Shown piece by piece: positions 50,401-57,422 of a DNA stretch of 64,000 nucleotides. Origin of the DNA: Pseudomonadota bacterium (lineage in GTDB: Bacteria; Pseudomonadota; Gammaproteobacteria; Burkholderiales; Thiobacillaceae); contig JAKADY010000003.1 in the NCBI GenBank assembly GCA_021826065.1, positions 1 to 64,000 of the forward strand, given 5' to 3'. Below the pieces are notes generated by a model that had not been told where the DNA came from, did not search any database, and was given only the letters and a program-made list of their open reading frames with translations. Numbering within the stretch: the stretch's first letter is position 1; every line of letters begins with the position of its first letter. The translations under genes and the position numbers were made by a program.

Positions 50401-50616
50401 GTCGACGACCTCCAGGCTGCGATCCAGACTGCGCTGGAAACGCATGGCCTCGTTGTCGGCGCGCCAGACCAGCTGCCGCCGCATCGTCTCCTGGGTCTGC
50501 CGCCAGTCATAGGCCACGGCGAGTGCGGTGAGCAGGATGCCGGCCAGGGCAATGAGCCCACAGGCCAGATAGCGGCGTGGCGGGTCGGGTGGGGTGATGT
50601 TGCCGGGTGATCCCAT
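47470..50616 (-). CDS. CHASE-PAS-PAS-GGDEF-EAL cyclic-di-GMP enzyme
   Basis: A 1048-residue membrane sensor that makes and/or breaks c-di-GMP. TM1 at about 17-37, a periplasmic CHASE domain (about 60-315), TM2 at about 328-348, two PAS domains (about 385-490 and 500-615), GGDEF (about 625-780) with intact ARMGGDEFILLM, and EAL (about 800-1035) with intact GAEALLRW, EVTEG and DDFGTGYSS motifs. Both catalytic centres look competent. Not overlapping neighbours, so independently transcribed. Confidence 0.93.
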   Translation of the reverse strand: MGSPGNITPPDPPRRYLACGLIALAGILLTALAVAYDWRQTQETMRRQLVWRADNEAMRFQRSLDRSLEVVDALASFLAASREVEREEFRLFAAGPLARHPEFYALQWLPKVDSPGRAAFETRLAEATPTARITERDGAGGLQQAGERATYFPILLVEPLNGNEKVLGLDAYSRAGMRPSMDLARDSGEMVVSEPIALVQTDGRRQGVAVYRPVYRRDAPTATVADRRAAHGGFAVGILIIAEILTSALKGSQPTGLDVIILDRSGRQPQVLHAHASRARGPGAPPPTLTEMLSGVHHVVPLQVPGRHWEMLFRPSPAFQREFHNHRWFWIMLLGLSLTGAMVAHQLRRQSSSAALASLNDALQHSNEALTRHSLRLGQAQRLANLGIWELTLDSDPATWAERALACLEQAQTTADRPMTVHPEDRPRVLEALDALCMGRSANLDLIHRSAPEAGAVRLVHQRAEIAFDDADRPVRIYGASLDITDSVRQSERLRLAARVIESTHEAVVITDREARIIEVNPAFCRITGYSAAETVGRKPGFWKSQHHDKTFYTRLWEALRTEGFWQGEIWNQRANGDVFPTWQTISAVRDEHGEITHYVSVFTDISELVESRSQLLHLAQHDALTDLPNRLLYLDRLRHALERARREQQRLAVLFLDLDRFKHINDSLGHALGDRLLVEVALRLRSTVRSEDTVARMGGDEFILLMENLRQDEDAALLAQKLLQVMSAPFHLEGHEFYITSSIGISLYPRDGTDAETLVRNADAAMYRAKAQGRNAYAFYTEALTHSAMERVQIETELRQAIARGELAVHYQPQVDLASGRVIGAEALLRWQHPRLGMVSPERFIPIAEDTGLIIDIGAWVLHQACRQMQSWRQAGLPLDSIAVNVAGPQIQRGDILATVQRVLAETGLPAHCLELEVTEGFIMGQAEAAIGVLDALSRLGVRLAIDDFGTGYSSLAYLKRLPIDKLKVDRSFVRDLPADEEDAAIAAAVIALGHSLGLTVIAEGVETAAQRDFLLTRRCDQAQGWYYGRPVPPEHFPGTQDQALAA

Positions 50617-50670
50617 GATAGAGGCTGATAACGGCAGACCGGGGCATTACTTGACCCCGTCGGTGTGGCC

Positions 50671-52032
50671 TCACGGCCGCTTGCCCAGGGGGCCCGACAC
50701 CAAGCGGTATTCATACAAACGACAGGCGAGCGGTCCGTTGTACAGCGGGATGCGGCGGGCGGCCCTCAGGCCGATGCGTTTGGGCAGTTCCGGGTCGGCC
50801 GAGAGCAACCAGGCGGTCCAGCCGGCGAAATGCTGTTTGAGGGTGTCACCCAGGGCGCGGTAGAAGGCGGCCGGCTCGGTCTGGGACAGGCGCACGCCGT
50901 AGGGTGGGTTGCTCACCAGGACGCCGGCGGGCGCTGGCGCCTCGAGGGCGCGGACGTCGGCCTGTCTGAGCTCAACGCAGTCGAGCAGGCCGGCGGCGCG
51001 CAGGTTGGCCTGGGCGGCGCGGACCATGGCGGGGTCGATGTCGCTGCCATAAATGGGCAGCGGCTGCGCCGGGCGCGCGGCGGCCTCGGCCTCTTTGCGC
51101 AGCCGGGCCCATTCGACACGGTCGAAGCTCCTGAGGTGTTCGAAGGCGAAGTGGCGTTTGAGTCCCGGCGCGCGGTTGAGCGCCAGCAGGGCGGCCTCGA
51201 TCAGGATCGTGCCGCCGCCCATCATCGGGTCGATTAGCGGCGTGTCGGGCCGCCAGCCGGTGAGGCGCAGGATGCCGGCGGCGAGGTTTTCGTTGAGCGG
51301 TGCCGCCGCCGGCTGCACGCGAAAGCCGCGGCGGTTCAATGGCGTGCCGCTCAGGTCCAGATAGAGGGTGTAACGGTCGCGTTCCAGGTAGAGCAATAGC
51401 GGCACGTCGGGGTTGCGCGCGTCGACGCTGGGGCGTGCGCCACACTCGGCCCGGAAGCGGTCGCACACCGCGTCCTTGATGCGCAGGCTGGCGAAGTTGA
51501 GGCTTTTGAGGGGGCTCGCGTGGGCGACGGTGTGAACCGCGATGGTGCGGCGCACGTCGAACCACTCGGGCCAGGGCAGGGCGAGGGTGGCGCGGTAGAG
51601 GTCGTCCTCGCTGCGGTAGCGGCCGTGCGCGACTTGTTGCAGCACCCGCACCGCCAGGCGTGACCACAGATTGATGCGCCAGGCGAGCACGCGATCGCCC
51701 GCGCAGCCGACACCGCCCGAGGCCGGCGTTATGTCACTGGCGCCGAGTTCGCGCAGCTCGTCAGCGAGCGCCGACTCGAGGCCGCGCGGGCAGGGGACGA
51801 ACAGCCGCAGCGTGGCCGGCTCGGGCCGCCGGCGCTGGGCTCGGGACCGGTCGCTCGCGTCGGCCGGTGGTGGCTTCGCAGCGGGCGTAGGCGCAGTCGG
51901 CTGCACCGGTGAGCGCAGGGCCTCACGCTCGCGCCGGCTGAGGTGCCGGCCACGCACGGGCGGCCGCCGCGAAGGGGCCTCGGGTGTATCCTCAGCGGCC
52001 GCAGCGGCATCGCCGCGGCGGCGTGAGATCAA
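50671..52032 (-). CDS. THUMP-domain RNA N2-guanine methyltransferase, RlmL/YcbY N-terminal type
   Basis: SAM-dependent RNA methyltransferase, 453 residues from TTG 52032. An Ala/Pro/Arg-rich N-terminus (about 1-75) precedes a THUMP-like region (LFVPCPRGLESALADELREL, about 75-170) and a methyltransferase core with IDPMMGGGTILIEAAL (SAM motif I) and VSNPPYGVR (motif IV). Only the RlmL-like half of E. coli RlmKL is present. The frame is open to 52161 but that would run into the divergent thioredoxin gene; the start is uncertain. Confidence 0.85.
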   Translation of the reverse strand: MISRRRGDAAAAAEDTPEAPSRRPPVRGRHLSRREREALRSPVQPTAPTPAAKPPPADASDRSRAQRRRPEPATLRLFVPCPRGLESALADELRELGASDITPASGGVGCAGDRVLAWRINLWSRLAVRVLQQVAHGRYRSEDDLYRATLALPWPEWFDVRRTIAVHTVAHASPLKSLNFASLRIKDAVCDRFRAECGARPSVDARNPDVPLLLYLERDRYTLYLDLSGTPLNRRGFRVQPAAAPLNENLAAGILRLTGWRPDTPLIDPMMGGGTILIEAALLALNRAPGLKRHFAFEHLRSFDRVEWARLRKEAEAAARPAQPLPIYGSDIDPAMVRAAQANLRAAGLLDCVELRQADVRALEAPAPAGVLVSNPPYGVRLSQTEPAAFYRALGDTLKQHFAGWTAWLLSADPELPKRIGLRAARRIPLYNGPLACRLYEYRLVSGPLGKRP

Positions 52033-52052
52033 GGGCTTGTTTTTCGACGACG

Positions 52053-52580
52053 ATGCAGACAAGGACCATCCTGAGCAAACTGAGACCCAGCCCCGTGACC
52101 CTGATCCTGCTGGGCCTGATCGCCTACCTGTGGTTCCGACCGCCGGCCTGGGTGAGCGCATGGAACCAGCCGGCCCCGGATGTGCCGCTGGACGGGCGGC
52201 AGCGCCTGGCCGACCTGCAGGGCCGGGTGGTGCTGGTCAACTTTTGGGCCACCTGGTGCCCCTACTGCCGGCACGAGATGCCCGCCATGCAGTCCTTCTA
52301 CGACGACTATCGCCATTGCGGTTTCGAGATCGTGGCTTGGAGTCTGGACGAATCGGCCGAGACGGTGGCACAGTTCATGCATGACAAGGGGTATAGCTTC
52401 CCGGCACCGCTCGCCCCGCCCGGCGTGAGCGCAGCCTTCGGCGGGGTCGAGCGGCTACCGACCTCCTTCGTCATCGACCGGGCGGGCCGGATACGCCACA
52501 AGGTGAGCGGCCAGGTGCATTATGCCCGGCTCGAACGCCTGATCACCCCCCTGTTGGGGGATTGCTCCCCCCGTTCCTGA
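52053..52580 (+). CDS. TlpA-like membrane-anchored thioredoxin
   Basis: A 175-residue protein with an N-terminal anchor (about 14-28) and periplasmic thioredoxin fold. WATWCPYCRHEMP holds the CPYC active site near residue 67-70, and RLPTSFVIDRAGRI holds the cis-proline. Likely reduces periplasmic disulfides or takes part in cytochrome maturation. Divergent from the methyltransferase gene; its last 38 bp overlap the end of the convergent DinB-like gene. Confidence 0.85.
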   Translation: MQTRTILSKLRPSPVTLILLGLIAYLWFRPPAWVSAWNQPAPDVPLDGRQRLADLQGRVVLVNFWATWCPYCRHEMPAMQSFYDDYRHCGFEIVAWSLDESAETVAQFMHDKGYSFPAPLAPPGVSAAFGGVERLPTSFVIDRAGRIRHKVSGQVHYARLERLITPLLGDCSPRS

Positions 52581-53094
52581 CCTCGTTGAGCAGGCGCTCC
52601 ATCTCGCGCCGGTAATAGACATAGTCCATCTCCGGGCAGGGGGCGCCCAGACGGGTAGCCACGGCCGAGACCTGGCCGCGATGGTGGGCGTAATGGGTGA
52701 ATAGGTGGGTCAGCATGTCACGCACCCACATGCGGCGGGCACGGCCGTCGCTGCCGGCGAACTCGATCTCGCGCTCGAACCAGGCGTCGTCCTGGTCCTG
52801 CAGCCAGGCCTGCAGCCGGCGCGTCTCCCGGCGCAGGGCGTTTTGCAGCTCGCGCCAGTCGGGATGCTGGATCTCGCGGAAATTGACGGCGTGCGTCTCG
52901 CCCTTCAGGCGTGCGAGCCACAACTCGCTCACCGCCAGCATGTGGTCCACCGTGTGGTGGATGCTGCGGAAGTAGAGGCCCTGGTCGCTTGCCAGGGCAT
53001 CGGGCGTGAGGTGTTCGAGGCTGGCGAACAAGACCTCGTTGGCCCAGTGTTGGTAATCCGCCTGGATGACGAAATAGTTCTTCCAGCTGAACAT
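52543..53094 (-). CDS. DinB-family protein
   Basis: A 183-residue four-helix-bundle protein of the DinB/YfiT type. The three metal-binding histidines are visible in SIHHTVDHML (about 48-57) and THYAHHRGQV (about 141-150). Family members include thiol-dependent enzymes such as maleylpyruvate isomerase and bacillithiol transferases; the true activity here is unknown. ATG 53094 (MFSWKNYF). 3' overlap of 38 bp with the convergent tlpA-like gene. Confidence 0.82.
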   Translation of the reverse strand: MFSWKNYFVIQADYQHWANEVLFASLEHLTPDALASDQGLYFRSIHHTVDHMLAVSELWLARLKGETHAVNFREIQHPDWRELQNALRRETRRLQAWLQDQDDAWFEREIEFAGSDGRARRMWVRDMLTHLFTHYAHHRGQVSAVATRLGAPCPEMDYVYYRREMERLLNEVRNGGSNPPTGG

Positions 53095-53154
53095 GCCCGT
53101 CCCGCCCCTAGGTGCCGTCAATGTCTGCAAGTTTGCCGTAATCGCCGGCCCGGG

Positions 53155-54225
53155 TCATCTGGTCGGGTGGAGCGGGGCCGGCGGCTCGCCCTCCCAGGTG
53201 ATGCGGCGCGCCATCGCCGGGGTGAGATCCACACGCCCGGCTGCGTCCACCAGCAGGGCCTCGCGAATACCCAGCCGCTCGGCCATCGCCCGCCAGCCGG
53301 CCGGCCCGGCGATGAACAGGGGCTTGCTGGCGACGTCGGAGGCCACACCGGCCTGGGGCCCGCGCGCGATCACCGTCACCGCCTGCACACCCTGCACCGG
53401 GTAGCCGCTGCGCGGATCGATCAGGTGGCAGTAGCGCCGTCCCGCCATCTCGAAAAAGCGCTGGTAGTCGCCCGAGGTGCCGATGGCCTCGCCGTCGTTG
53501 AGATCGAGCGTGGCGATGGCACCGGCCCGGCGCGGATGCTGGATGCCCACCCGCCAGGGGCGGTTGCCCCGGGTGCCGAGGGCCATGACGTTGCCGCCGA
53601 TGTTGACGAGGGCGTTGCGGATACCGGCGGCGCGCAGGATGGCTGCCGCCCGGTCCAGGGCGTAGCCCTTGGCGTAGCCGCCCAGATCGAGGCGCACGGC
53701 CGGATTGCGGCTGGCCACACGGCCATCGGTGAAGACCAGGTCGTCCATGCTGGGGGCGGCCGCCACCAGGCGCTGGATCTCCGCCTCGGGGGGCAGGCGC
53801 GCGGTGTATTCGTCGGCATGGAAGCCCCAAAGCCGCACCAGGTTGCCGATGGCCGGGTTGAACAGGCCATCCGAGCGGCGCGACCAGGCGGCGGCATCGC
53901 GCAGCAGGGCGGCGAGGTCGGCGGCCACCGGCACCGGTGCGCTGCCCCTGGCGAAGGCCCGGTTGAGCGCCTCCAGCTCGCTGTCCTGCCAGGCGTGCAG
54001 CCGCCGGTGTAGCGTGTCGAACTCGCGCAGCACGGCCTGGGCGGCCTGCCGGGCGCGCTCGGGTTCCTCGCCGGCGATGCTGATCTCCACCAGGGTGCCG
54101 AAGACGTAGGCCTGTTCCCGGTAGATGGGGGGCGGGCCGCAGGCGGAGAGAAAAGGGATGAGCGCGGAGAGAAAAGCGAGGAGCACGGCCAGCCGTAGGC
54201 ACTGGCCTGAGGTCTTTTCTCTCAT
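53155..54225 (-). CDS. apbE: FAD:protein FMN transferase ApbE
   Basis: Periplasmic lipoprotein of 356 residues that attaches FMN to threonine of target flavoproteins such as NqrC or RnfG. Signal peptide with lipobox FLSACG (Cys about 29), ApbE motifs YVFGTLVEI, DLGGYAKGYALDRA, NIGGNVMALG and a late GTSGDYQRFFEM with IDPRSGYPV. The signal peptide contains a 21-bp duplication (LLAFLSA / LIPFLSA). It overlaps gshB by 4 bp, forming an extended glutathione operon. Confidence 0.9.
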   Translation of the reverse strand: MREKTSGQCLRLAVLLAFLSALIPFLSACGPPPIYREQAYVFGTLVEISIAGEEPERARQAAQAVLREFDTLHRRLHAWQDSELEALNRAFARGSAPVPVAADLAALLRDAAAWSRRSDGLFNPAIGNLVRLWGFHADEYTARLPPEAEIQRLVAAAPSMDDLVFTDGRVASRNPAVRLDLGGYAKGYALDRAAAILRAAGIRNALVNIGGNVMALGTRGNRPWRVGIQHPRRAGAIATLDLNDGEAIGTSGDYQRFFEMAGRRYCHLIDPRSGYPVQGVQAVTVIARGPQAGVASDVASKPLFIAGPAGWRAMAERLGIREALLVDAAGRVDLTPAMARRITWEGEPPAPLHPTR

Positions 54226-54246
54226 CCCTCGGCCACTTTTCTCTCC
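54145..54246. repeat. complex inverted repeat across the gshB stop and apbE signal sequence
   Basis: GGAGAGAAAAGGGATGAG at 54145-54162 can pair with CTCATCCC (54221-54228) and CTTTTCTCTCC (54236-54246), the latter two being separated by seven bases. AGAGAAAAG recurs at 54167-54175 and, inverted, at 54214-54222. All of it is coding. Confidence 0.45.
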
Positions 54247-55193
54247 AGGGCGTCCATGAACATCGCCGCGACGTCGAAGCCGGTCTGGTCGGTGATCTCG
54301 CGGAAGCAGGTGGGGCTGGTGACGTTGACCTCGGTCAGCCAGTCGCCGATCACGTCGAGCCCCGCCAACAGGATACCCGCCGCCTTGAGCACGGGCCCCA
54401 CCGTCTGGGCGATCTCGCGGTCGTGCGGGGTGAGCGGGCGTGCCTCGCCACGGCCGCCGGCGGCGAGGTTGCCGCGCGTCTCGCCGGGTGCGGGGATGCG
54501 TGCCAGCACATAGGGCACGGGCGCGCCGTCGATCACCAGCACACGCTTGTCGCCCGCGCTGATCTCCGGGATGTAGCGCTGCGCCATTACCGCCGTCTGT
54601 CCGTGGCGGGTGAGGACCTCGCAGGTCACGCCGATGTTGGCGTCCCCTCGTCGCAGCCGGAAGACCGCGGTCCCGCCCATGGCGTTGAGCGGCTTGACCA
54701 CGATGTCGCCCTGCTCGGCGAGGAAGGCGCGGATCGCCGCCTCCTGGCTGGTGACCAGGGTGGGCACGGTGAATTGCGGGAAGCGGGCGATGGCCAGCTT
54801 CTCGTTGAAGTCGCGCAGGGCCTGTGGCCGGTTGTAGACCCGTGCGCCGGCGCGTTCGGCCAGCTCCAGCAGATAGGTGGCGTAGAGGTAGTCCTGGTCG
54901 AAGGGCGGGTCCTTGCGCATGAGCACGGCGTCCACCGCTGTGAGGTCGAGAGCCTGCGGCGACCCCAGCTCGAACCAGGCCGGTTTGGGGGCATGTTCCT
55001 CTGCGGGCGTGAGCGGCAGCAGCCGCACCTCCCGGGCCAGGGCCCTCACCACGCCGCCCGCCCAGCTGAGGTCCTGCGGCTCACAGGCCCAGAGGCGATG
55101 GCCGCGCCGCTCGGCCGCGCGCATCATGGCATAGGTCGAGTCCTTGTAGACCTTGAAGTGATCGAGTGGGTCGGCGACGAAGAGCAGCTTCAT
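54222..55193 (-). CDS. gshB: glutathione synthetase
   Basis: ATP-grasp ligase adding glycine to gamma-glutamylcysteine; 323 residues. Motifs: MRKDPPFDQDYLYATYLLE (substrate loop, key residues RKDPPFD), VVKPLNAMGGTAVFRL (ATP-grasp nucleotide Lys and Gly-rich loop), EVNVTSPTCFREI near the C-terminus. The upstream hepT-like gene overlaps by 4 bp and the downstream apbE also by 4 bp. Confidence 0.95.
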   Translation of the reverse strand: MKLLFVADPLDHFKVYKDSTYAMMRAAERRGHRLWACEPQDLSWAGGVVRALAREVRLLPLTPAEEHAPKPAWFELGSPQALDLTAVDAVLMRKDPPFDQDYLYATYLLELAERAGARVYNRPQALRDFNEKLAIARFPQFTVPTLVTSQEAAIRAFLAEQGDIVVKPLNAMGGTAVFRLRRGDANIGVTCEVLTRHGQTAVMAQRYIPEISAGDKRVLVIDGAPVPYVLARIPAPGETRGNLAAGGRGEARPLTPHDREIAQTVGPVLKAAGILLAGLDVIGDWLTEVNVTSPTCFREITDQTGFDVAAMFMDALERKVAEG

Positions 55194-55597
55194 TGCGGCA
55201 GATGTTGCAGCGCCCAGGCGGCAAAGCGTCGGTACAGGGACGGCGCCGTATCGACGGCGGCGAGGATGCGGCGCATGTCGAGGGTGTCGTAGAGGTGTAC
55301 GATGACGTTACGCATGCCGCAGGCGCGGATCATCTCTGCGGCCAGGTCCGCCGGCATCAGTCCCAGGTCGCGCACCCGTTCGAACACGGCACGGTAGCTC
55401 TCGGGCGGGGCCACGCCCCGGTCGCGCAGGATCTGCAGTGTGATATCGGCCGCCGCCTCGCACAACAGCTGCAGCAGGCGCTCGATGGCGTAGTGTTGCG
55501 CCTGCCGTAGCAAAGGGTCGAGCGGCACGAGGGCCTCCAGGTCATGGAGATAGCCGTGCAGATGCGCCAGCTTGCGCTCGACGACCACCCGTCTCAT
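55190..55597 (-). CDS. hepT: HepT-family HEPN toxin (DUF86)
   Basis: A 135-residue all-alpha HEPN protein. The family motif RX4HXY is complete: R96, H101, Y103 in RNVIVHLYD. HepT acts as an RNase-type toxin that its partner MntA silences by AMPylating the tyrosine of this motif. ATG 55597 overlaps the mntA stop, and the stop overlaps the gshB ATG, both by 4 bp. Being locked between gshA and gshB it cannot be expressed without them. Confidence 0.88.
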   Translation of the reverse strand: MRRVVVERKLAHLHGYLHDLEALVPLDPLLRQAQHYAIERLLQLLCEAAADITLQILRDRGVAPPESYRAVFERVRDLGLMPADLAAEMIRACGMRNVIVHLYDTLDMRRILAAVDTAPSLYRRFAAWALQHLPQ

Positions 55598-55983
55598 GCG
55601 TAAGTCTCCTGCAGGAAATCCGTCAACGCACGGCGCAGCGGGGCGCTGTCCGCATGCAGGAAGAAGGCGCGGTCCTGTTCTGAGTCGAACAGGCCGGGCT
55701 CGGCCTCGTACAGACACACGCCGCGGCAAAGGGCCTCGTAGCGCAACAGCGGCGACAGCCCGTCGTGGATGAGTACGAGGTCCACCGGCCGTGGCGCACA
55801 CACCGCCTCCAGCTCGGCCTGCCAGCCGCCCAGCTCCAGGGGGTCCGGCGGCTGCGCAGGTAGCACGGCCAGGTCCACATCGCGGCCGTCGCCGCGCGCC
55901 GATGAACCGAACAGCACGAGCAGACGCCAGCCATGGCGTTGCGCCGTCTCGCGCAAGGCGTTGAGCTGAGCCTCAGCCAGCAT
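55594..55983 (-). CDS. mntA: MntA-type minimal nucleotidyltransferase antitoxin
   Basis: A 129-residue minimal nucleotidyltransferase. The active site reads GSSARGDGRDVD (residues 26-37): the GS...DxD motif is intact, with Asp35 and Asp37, though the loop between GS and DxD has seven residues rather than the usual ten. A third acidic residue is likely in PVDLVLIHD (about 72-80). It should modify HepT, its downstream partner. It starts inside the last codons of gshA (11-bp overlap). Confidence 0.85.
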   Translation of the reverse strand: MLAEAQLNALRETAQRHGWRLLVLFGSSARGDGRDVDLAVLPAQPPDPLELGGWQAELEAVCAPRPVDLVLIHDGLSPLLRYEALCRGVCLYEAEPGLFDSEQDRAFFLHADSAPLRRALTDFLQETYA

Positions 55984-57289
55984 GGGCGAATTCCGGATCG
56001 GTCTCCTCCAGCTCGATGGCCGCGGCCAGCGCCGCCAGTCGCGCGAGCACGCCATAGGTGTAGAAGCGGTTCACCGGGGCGTCGGGGCGGGCGGAGGCGT
56101 CGGCATAGCTGCCCACCTCCTCGAAGGCGAGCGGGACGAAGTGCATGCCGGGGGCGTTGAGGTTCTCGTCGGCACCGCGCCCGGTGTGCACCCGGTAGAA
56201 GCCGCCGATGACGAAATGGTCGATGAGGTAGACCACCGGTTCGGCCACCGCCTCGTTGATCGATTCGAAGGTATAGACTCCCTCCTGGATCAGCACCTGG
56301 TTGACCGGCAGGCCCTCCTTCACCACCGCCATCTTGTTGCGCACCCGGCGCGAGAGGTCACGCACGTCGTCGGCGTGCTTGACGGTCATGATGCCCATGC
56401 CGTAGGTGCCGGCGTCGGCCTTGACGATGACGAAGGGATCGCGGTCGATGCCGTACTCCGCGTACTTCGCGCGGATGCGGGCGAGCAGTTCATCCACGTG
56501 GGCGGCCAGACAGTCCTCGCCGGCACGCGCCATGAAGTCCACCCCGCTGCAAAAGCTGAAGTAGGGGTCGATCAGCCAGGGATCGATGCCGATCAGGCGC
56601 GCGAAGGCCTGGGCGAGCTCGGCATAGACGCGGAAGTGGTTGGATTTGCGTCGTGTGGCCCAGCCGGCATGCAGCGGTGGCATGAGGGTCTGGTCCGGGT
56701 CCAGTCCCTTGAGCACATCTGGCACCCCCGCCGAGAGGTCGTTGTTGAGCAGTACGGCACAGGGGTCGAAGCGGGCCTCCGCATCGGCCGCCTCGCGCAG
56801 CCTGAGCCGGTCGCCCTCGCGCAGGATCGGCTCCAGTTTGAGCACATGGCCATCGGGCAGATCGATGAGCAGCGGTTCGGCAAGCCCCGGGAGCAGGCTG
56901 CCGATGCGCACCGTCAGCCCCGTCTTGCGCAGGATCTCGGCCAGCGCGGCGACGTTCTGCAGGTAGTAGAGGTTGCGCGTGTGGTTTTCCGGGATGATCA
57001 GCAGTCGCTGCGCCGTCGTGCAGAGCTTCTCCACCGCCACCTGGGCGGCCTGCACCGCCAGCGGCATGAAGGCCGGATTGAGGTTGTTGAAGCCGCCGGG
57101 AAACAGGTTGGTGTCCACGGGCGCCAGCTTGTAGCCGGCGTTGCGCAGATCGACCGAGGTGTAGAAGGGGGCGGCGTGTTCATGCCACTGGACGCGGAAC
57201 CAGTGCTCGATCCGGGGCTGGGCGGCGATGACCTGTTTCTCCAGGTCGAGCAGGGGGCCGGTGAGGGCCGTGGTGAGGTGCGGGACCAT
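55973..57289 (-). CDS. gshA: glutamate-cysteine ligase, Thiobacillus/Acidithiobacillus type
   Basis: First enzyme of glutathione synthesis, of the ferrooxidans-type family that differs from E. coli GshA. It is 438 residues, with conserved blocks LAPVDTNLFPGGFNNLNPAF (exact run given is 20), YFSFCSGVDFMARAGEDC, FVIVKADAGTYGMGIMTVK and VYTFESINEAVAEPVVYLID. This type is found in chemolithotrophic beta/gammaproteobacteria and supports the taxonomic guess. Divergent from hoxF with 133 bp between. Confidence 0.93.
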   Translation of the reverse strand: MVPHLTTALTGPLLDLEKQVIAAQPRIEHWFRVQWHEHAAPFYTSVDLRNAGYKLAPVDTNLFPGGFNNLNPAFMPLAVQAAQVAVEKLCTTAQRLLIIPENHTRNLYYLQNVAALAEILRKTGLTVRIGSLLPGLAEPLLIDLPDGHVLKLEPILREGDRLRLREAADAEARFDPCAVLLNNDLSAGVPDVLKGLDPDQTLMPPLHAGWATRRKSNHFRVYAELAQAFARLIGIDPWLIDPYFSFCSGVDFMARAGEDCLAAHVDELLARIRAKYAEYGIDRDPFVIVKADAGTYGMGIMTVKHADDVRDLSRRVRNKMAVVKEGLPVNQVLIQEGVYTFESINEAVAEPVVYLIDHFVIGGFYRVHTGRGADENLNAPGMHFVPLAFEEVGSYADASARPDAPVNRFYTYGVLARLAALAAAIELEETDPEFAHAG

Positions 57290-57341
57290 GATCGGGTTGG
57301 GGCATGAATGCAGTAAGTTTAGCAGTGTGCCAAGTCTGACC

Positions 57342-57369
57342 TTGGTTTTTCAAACGCACCGACTATGCT
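57342..57369 (+). promoter_or_regulatory. candidate hox operon promoter with small dyad
   Basis: TTGGTT (57342-57347) and TATGCT (57364-57369) with a 16-bp spacer, 53 bp before hoxF. A dyad CCAAG (57330-57334) / CTTGG (57341-57345) covers the -35 and could be a regulator site. Support is moderate because gshA's promoter must lie in the same gap. Confidence 0.4.
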
Positions 57370-57422
57370 GTGAGTGGGCCGTCATGCCGAGTCTTCACCC
57401 CAGTCGTCGCCGCCAGTAACCC

